A DNA stretch of 64,000 nucleotides from Nitrospirota bacterium. Lineage in GTDB: Bacteria; Nitrospirota; Thermodesulfovibrionia; Thermodesulfovibrionales; UBA6898. The position numbers and the translations under genes are program-made. Under the pieces are notes generated by a model. It made no database searches. It was not told the origin of the DNA and saw nothing but the letters and a program-made list of their open reading frames with translations. Location: positions 1 through 64,000 of the forward strand of contig JACRLO010000034.1 of assembly GCA_016235245.1 (NCBI GenBank), read 5' to 3'. Of the stretch, positions 59,594-64,000 are shown piece by piece (the stretch's first letter is position 1; each line of letters starts with the position of its first letter).

Positions 59594-61153
59594 TCACAAG
59601 GGGATATTGCCATGTTTCCTCTGTGGCCGGACTGTCCTCTTGTTTTCCAGAAACTGAAGGCTGCGGATCAGCCGGTGCCTTGTATCACGAGGACTGATGA
59701 CGTCGTCGATAAACCCTCTTTTGGCTGCCATGAAGGGATTGGCATACGTTATCCGGTATTCTTCTGTTTTCCGGGCGAGCATCTCATCAGGGTCAGCAGC
59801 CTCTTCAATCTCCTTGCGGTAAATGATCTGTGCAGCACCTTTGGGGCCAAGGACAGCGATTTCCGCTGCAGGCCAGGCAAAATTCAGGTCGCAGCCAATA
59901 TGCTTGGAATTCATGACCACGTATGCGCCGCCATATGCTTTCCGAATAATAACCGTTATTCGCGGCACCGTAGCTTCTGAAAAGGCATAGAGCAATTTTG
60001 CCCCGTGCCGGATGATACCGCCGTACTCCTGTTCCGGTCCGGGCATGAAGCCCGGTACATCCTCAAGGCAGACAAGCGGGATATTGAAGGCATCGCAGAA
60101 ACGGACAAATCGGGCGGCTTTTTCCGAGGCCTGCACATCGAGGACACCGGCAAGCACTGCAGGCTGGTTGGCAATGAGGCCGATGGTCTGACCGCCAAGA
60201 CGGCCGAAACCCACGATGATATTCCTGGCAAAATGGGGATGGATCTCAAGAAATTCGGCTCCGTCTAAAATACTGGTGATGAGAATCTTCATGTCATAGG
60301 TCTGGTTCGGGTTGGCCGGGACCAGATAATCAAGGGCCGGGTCAATGCGTTCAGCCGGATCCCTCAGATCGAGAATCGGCGACTGCTGACGATTGTTTGA
60401 AGGCAGATAATTGATCAGCCGCCTCACCTCCCGCAGGCAGAGAATATCATTGGGAAACGCGAAATGGGCCACACCGCTTTTTTTGCTGTGCACCATGGCC
60501 CCGCCTAATTCTTCTGCGGTAATGTCCTGGTGGGTAACGGTCTTGACCACATTGGGGCCTGTCACAAACATGTATGAAGTATTTTCGACCATGAAGGTAA
60601 AATCCGTAATTGCCGGGCTATAGACCGCACCTCCGGCGCAGGGACCCATGATGCACGATATCTGAGGAACCACCCCGCTTGCCTGGACATTGCGGTGGAA
60701 AATTTCTCCATACGCTGCCAGCGATTCAACCCCTTCCTGGATACGCGCGCCTCCGGAATCGTTCAGGCCGATGATTGGCGCTCCTACCCGTACTGCATGG
60801 TCCATAACTTTACAGATCTTCTGGGCATGGGCCTCGCCAAGCGCCCCTCCCATGATGGTGAAATCCTGGCTGAATATGAAGACCTCGCGGCCGTCAATAG
60901 TGCCATGGCCGGTTATTACCCCATCTCCGGGGAACTCACCGATCCCGGCATTCTGCCCCCCTCTTCCGGTCATCAGCAGATCGAATTCTTCAAATGAACC
61001 CTCATCAAGGAGCAGGTCGATACGCTCTCGCGCGGTGAGCTTTCCCTTGCGGTGCTGGGCCTCAATCCTTTTAGCCCCTCCGCCTAAAAAGGCCTCCTCT
61101 TTCATGGTTTCAAGTTTTCTCAGATTATCCTGGCCTGGCTGCTGCACAATCAC
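59594..61153 (-). CDS. Acyl-CoA carboxylase beta subunit (propionyl-CoA carboxylase-like)
   Basis: 519 residues in two crotonase-like halves: [71 protein letters not shown] and [12 protein letters not shown]. It transfers the carboxyl group from biotin to acyl-CoA, giving methylmalonyl-CoA. GTG start at 61153; a GTG at 61147 is better spaced from AGGGGG. It follows the epimerase gene by 18 bases. The specificity (propionyl- versus other acyl-CoA) is inferred from neighbours. Confidence 0.94.
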   Translation of the reverse strand: MIVQQPGQDNLRKLETMKEEAFLGGGAKRIEAQHRKGKLTARERIDLLLDEGSFEEFDLLMTGRGGQNAGIGEFPGDGVITGHGTIDGREVFIFSQDFTIMGGALGEAHAQKICKVMDHAVRVGAPIIGLNDSGGARIQEGVESLAAYGEIFHRNVQASGVVPQISCIMGPCAGGAVYSPAITDFTFMVENTSYMFVTGPNVVKTVTHQDITAEELGGAMVHSKKSGVAHFAFPNDILCLREVRRLINYLPSNNRQQSPILDLRDPAERIDPALDYLVPANPNQTYDMKILITSILDGAEFLEIHPHFARNIIVGFGRLGGQTIGLIANQPAVLAGVLDVQASEKAARFVRFCDAFNIPLVCLEDVPGFMPGPEQEYGGIIRHGAKLLYAFSEATVPRITVIIRKAYGGAYVVMNSKHIGCDLNFAWPAAEIAVLGPKGAAQIIYRKEIEEAADPDEMLARKTEEYRITYANPFMAAKRGFIDDVISPRDTRHRLIRSLQFLENKRTVRPQRKHGNIPL

Positions 61154-61171
61154 ACCCCCTCAGAAAAGGTC

Positions 61172-61567
61172 TTATTCACAGAACTCGGTGAGCACGCAGA
61201 ACGTGCTCTTCGGATGTAAAAACGCCACCTGTTTGCCGCCGGCACCCTTTATCGGAGTCTCATTGATCAATTTGCATCCATGCTCCCGGGCGATTGCCAA
61301 CTGGCTGTCAATATCATTGGTCATATACGCAATATGATGGAAGCCTTCTCCCTTTGTTTCGAGAAATCCGGCGATGGGGCTGTCATCGGCGGTGGGTTCC
61401 AGCAGCTCGATATGGATATCTCCCACCGTAAAAAAAGCGGTCCTCACCTTTTGCGAGGCCACAACCTCTTCCTTTTCACAGACAAGCCCCAGCACCTCTT
61501 CATAGAATTTCCGTGCCAGATCAATAGACCTGACCGCAATCCCAATATGATCAATTTTCTCTATCAT
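61172..61567 (-). CDS. mce: Methylmalonyl-CoA epimerase
   Basis: 131 residues, two vicinal-oxygen-chelate repeats: KIDHIGIAVRSIDLARKFYEE, the HIELLEPT strand, GFHHIAYMTNDID and AFLHPKSTFCVLTEF. The metal ligands His, Gln/Glu and Glu are in place (His7 of DHIGIAV, HHIAY, LTEF). It interconverts the R and S forms of methylmalonyl-CoA, linking the carboxylase to the mutase. Starts 64 bases after the mutase stop, in the same direction. Confidence 0.94.
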   Translation of the reverse strand: MIEKIDHIGIAVRSIDLARKFYEEVLGLVCEKEEVVASQKVRTAFFTVGDIHIELLEPTADDSPIAGFLETKGEGFHHIAYMTNDIDSQLAIAREHGCKLINETPIKGAGGKQVAFLHPKSTFCVLTEFCE

Positions 61568-61631
61568 GGAAGCAATAACTCCAAAGTGGGTGTGTTTTTT
61601 ATTATACCTGCGTTCTCAGTCCGGAATCGAA

Positions 61632-63272
61632 TCATCCTCTGTACTCACCGAACACCTCCCGCAGAACGTGGCAGATTTCGCCCAGCGTAGCATATGTTTT
61701 GACCGCAGCAAGTATCGCGGGCATCAGGTTCGATGAACCCCGGGCGCATACGGACAGATTCGCAAGCGCTTCCTCAACTTTATTATTATCACGCCTCTGA
61801 CGCAGTTCCTTGAGGCCCTGTACCTGGGCATTTTCTACTTCAGGATCAACACGCAGCAGCGGGGGTTTTGTTTTTTCATCAATTTTAAAGTCGTTTACCC
61901 CGACAATTATGCGCTGCCCTTTTTCGATCTCCTGCTGGTATTCATAGGCGCTGTTTTCGATCTGGCGCTGGATAAAACCATCTTCGATTGCTGCTACAAC
62001 ACCGCCAGCCTTGTCGATCTTTGCAATAAGTTCGGAGGCCTGCGACTCGATGCGGTCGGTAAGTTCCTCAATAAAATAAGACCCGGCCAGAGGATCAACT
62101 GAATTGGCAACACCTGATTCATGGGCTATCACCTGCTGTGTGCGAAGGGCCGTGCGTACGGAATCTTCTGTGGGCAGAGACAGTGCCTCATCCCGGGAAT
62201 TGGTATGCAGCGACTGTGTGCCGCCAAGGACTGCGGACAAAGCCTGGAGCGCAACTCTTACAATGTTATTGTCTATCTGCTGGGCAGTAAGCGTGTACCC
62301 TGCCGTCTGTGTATGGAAGCGCAGCATCCGGCTTGCCGGTTTCACGGCCTTGAAACGCTCTTTCATGATCCGTGCCCATAGTCTTCTGGCAGCCCGGAAT
62401 TTGGAAACCTCTTCCAGAAGATCGGAAGAGGCATTGAAGAAGAACGAAAGCCTTGGCGCAAAATTATCGAGTTCAAGCCCGGCATCCAGTGCGGCCTGCA
62501 CATAGGTGATGCCGTTGGCCAGGGTGAAGGCCACTTCCTGGACCGCAGTGGATCCGGCCTCACGGATGTGATAACCGGAGATCGAAATAGTATTAAATTC
62601 CGGGGTATGTTCTGTGCACCATTTGAAGGTATCGGTGATCAGCCGCAGACTCGGCGTGGGCGGAAAGATATAGGTGCCGCGGGCCACGTATTCCTTGAGG
62701 ATATCGTTCTGGATCGTTCCTTTGATTTTGCTGATCGCCACCCCCTGCTTTTCAGCAACAGCCGCATACATGGCAAGGAGTATGGCAGCAGGTGCGTTGA
62801 TGGTCATGGAGGTAGAAACCTTGTCCAAAGGAATCCGGTCAAAAAGGAGTTCCATGTCAGCCAATGAATCAATCGCCACTCCGACTTTCCCCACTTCTCC
62901 GGCAGCCATCGGGTCATCAGAGTCGTAGCCGATCTGGGTCGGCAGATCAAAGGCTATGGAAAGACCGGTTGTTCCCTGATCGAGTAAATACCGGTATCTC
63001 TTGTTAGATTCCGATGCGGTTGAGAAACCGGCATACTGGCGCATGGTCCAGAACCGTCCCCGGTACATGGTGGGCTGCACTCCCCGGGTATAAGGATAAC
63101 GTCCGGGAAAGCCGATATCCTCTACATAGTGATCGTCGATCTGATCCGGCACGGCAAGCCGGGGAATTTCTTCGCCGCCGTGATTGGTGAACTTCTCCTT
63201 CCTCTCCGGATAACGGTTGAGGTTTTTGACCAGCTCTTTTTCCCAGTCTATCTGTTCAGGATGTTTTTCCAT
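61632..63272 (-). CDS. Methylmalonyl-CoA mutase, catalytic subunit without B12-binding domain
   Basis: 546 residues covering the TIM barrel: [88 protein letters not shown]. It ends before any DxHxxG cobalamin-binding motif, so the B12 domain must be a separate small subunit (about 130-140 residues), not seen in the window. The radical rearrangement turns succinyl-CoA and methylmalonyl-CoA into each other. Start 63272 (MEKHPEQ) is preferred; GAGG is nine bases before it. Confidence 0.94.
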   Translation of the reverse strand: MEKHPEQIDWEKELVKNLNRYPERKEKFTNHGGEEIPRLAVPDQIDDHYVEDIGFPGRYPYTRGVQPTMYRGRFWTMRQYAGFSTASESNKRYRYLLDQGTTGLSIAFDLPTQIGYDSDDPMAAGEVGKVGVAIDSLADMELLFDRIPLDKVSTSMTINAPAAILLAMYAAVAEKQGVAISKIKGTIQNDILKEYVARGTYIFPPTPSLRLITDTFKWCTEHTPEFNTISISGYHIREAGSTAVQEVAFTLANGITYVQAALDAGLELDNFAPRLSFFFNASSDLLEEVSKFRAARRLWARIMKERFKAVKPASRMLRFHTQTAGYTLTAQQIDNNIVRVALQALSAVLGGTQSLHTNSRDEALSLPTEDSVRTALRTQQVIAHESGVANSVDPLAGSYFIEELTDRIESQASELIAKIDKAGGVVAAIEDGFIQRQIENSAYEYQQEIEKGQRIIVGVNDFKIDEKTKPPLLRVDPEVENAQVQGLKELRQRRDNNKVEEALANLSVCARGSSNLMPAILAAVKTYATLGEICHVLREVFGEYRG

Positions 63273-63287
63273 GATAATTATCCTCAA

Positions 63288-64000
63288 TCATTTCTGTGCA
63301 AGCAGTTTTGCAGCCTGCAGGCGCGGAGCGCCTTTCCGGTCATGCTCCCATGTTTTGATCTTCTCGATTATCGAAGGCTTAATCATCTCAAGGGCCCAGT
63401 CCAATACTTCAAGGTCATACGCCTTTTCCCTGCGTGCCCTGCGTTCACCGCTTTCCCTGTGTGAAGCATCAACGGTTTCGATTGCCGCAAGCAGATCGTC
63501 AATCCCCTTCCCTTCCAGGGCAACGGTCATGCAGACCTTTGTACTGCATTTGTCTTTCCTGATGCCCTCACGGGCAATAGATTCCATATCCATGGCAAGT
63601 GTCTCCGCACCGGCACAGTCCGCTTTATTGACGATCAGGATGTCAGCCACCTCCAGAAGACCTGCCTTCATGGCCTGAATGTCGTCGCCAAGGCCTGGAG
63701 CAAGTACCAGGGTCGTGATGTCTGCAAGCCTGATGATATCCATTTCCGATTGCCCTACTCCTACGGTTTCAATAATAATTACAGAGCACCCGCTGCCTGC
63801 AAGTATCCTCACTGCGGCCCCTGCAGCAGCACACAACCCTCCCAGTCTTCCCCTCGTAGCCATGGAACGGACAACCACATCCTTATCAAGGGAATGCCCC
63901 ATCATCCGTATCCGGTCACCGAGGATGGCACCGCCCGAAATGGGCGAAGAAGGGTCTACTGCAATGACCCCCACTCTCCTGCCCAGGGAACGGTACTTTG
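63288..64000 (-). CDS. meaB: MeaB-type GTPase chaperone of methylmalonyl-CoA mutase, partial
   Basis: The gene runs off the right edge; the reading frame stays open through KYRSLGRRVGVIAVDPSSPISGG up to position 64000, so the Walker A lies outside. Visible motifs are SGGAILGDRIRMMGH, ETVGVGQSEMDI, and NKADCAGAE of G3 and G4 boxes. It protects and reloads the mutase with cobalamin. The GTG at 63974 that starts an open frame is internal, not the true start. It is 15 bases upstream of the mutase start, in the same operon. Confidence 0.93.
   Translation of the reverse strand, partial: KYRSLGRRVGVIAVDPSSPISGGAILGDRIRMMGHSLDKDVVVRSMATRGRLGGLCAAAGAAVRILAGSGCSVIIIETVGVGQSEMDIIRLADITTLVLAPGLGDDIQAMKAGLLEVADILIVNKADCAGAETLAMDMESIAREGIRKDKCSTKVCMTVALEGKGIDDLLAAIETVDASHRESGERRARREKAYDLEVLDWALEMIKPSIIEKIKTWEHDRKGAPRLQAAKLLAQK

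Noticed and set aside
1-64000. rRNA, tRNA, CRISPR arrays, transposases, integrases
   Set aside because: None recognised on either strand by reading; a tRNA scan would be decisive but could not be run.

Overview
The window looks like the chromosome of a Gram-negative, probably anaerobic bacterium. Outer-membrane logistics are present (LolC/LolD lipoprotein release, Mla-type lipid transport) together with type IV pilus retraction, heterodisulfide-reductase subunits, an archaeal-style LeuC/LeuD pair and a methylmalonyl-CoA module. This mix, plus the many PAS/receiver proteins with Cys clusters, fits Nitrospirota or a deltaproteobacterial-type lineage. That placement is inference from gene content; no rRNA, tRNA, insertion sequence, phage or CRISPR array was seen.

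Layout. 1-2.5 kb: hdrC/hdrB (hdrB runs off the left edge), folD, folE. 2.6-6 kb: a nitrilase-family hydrolase and a block of small accessory genes, AT-rich at its right end. 6.1-15.5 kb (minus strand): a TPM-domain protein, an Mla-like lipid-transport set (lipoprotein, MlaD, MlaF, and MlaE separately), a PilT/PilU ATPase, a DUF4388 protein, and a partner-switching module (SpoIIE phosphatase, RsbW-like kinase, STAS protein) that runs directly into mlaE. 15.6-21.4 kb (plus strand): cNMP-binding protein, AI-2E-family permease, RCK potassium channel, LemA lipoprotein and three TPM-domain proteins. 21.4-32.1 kb (minus): a signalling island of seven two-component proteins, including a c-di-GMP HD-GYP protein and two large PAS histidine kinases. 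32.3-40.7 kb: a secreted protein of unknown function with a small companion, pirin, RidA, LeuD/LeuC, two half-size chromate transporters, a phosphodiesterase, an MBL/beta-CASP nuclease and a zinc-ribbon response regulator. 40.8-44.2 kb: lysS-lolC-lolD. 44.3-48.3 kb: a metal-related cluster (NosL, DUF2318 lipoprotein, MacB-like ABC transporter, extracytoplasmic monohaem cytochrome c). 48.6-57.6 kb: DsrE-like protein, phospholipase C-like protein, PepA, phospholipase D/cardiolipin synthase, a CPBP intramembrane protease beside a subtilase with a Cys/TM/basic C-terminal sorting signal, then LemA with a DUF2207 protein. 57.7-64 kb (minus): meaB, methylmalonyl-CoA mutase catalytic subunit, epimerase, acyl-CoA carboxylase beta, and biotin carboxylase fused to a biotinyl domain.

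How they work together. The last operon interconverts propionyl-CoA and succinyl-CoA. The Mla genes move lipids across the envelope and may be tied to a stress or phosphorylation signal through the STAS protein. The signalling island probably senses redox or ligand state through PAS and Cys-rich domains and feeds a LuxR-type regulator and c-di-GMP turnover. The strongest candidates for undescribed biology are the NosL/DUF2318/ABC/cytochrome cluster, the protease plus sorting-signal pair, the STAS-MlaE coupling, and the common Gly-rich tail ending in Trp shared by TPM and DUF2207 proteins.
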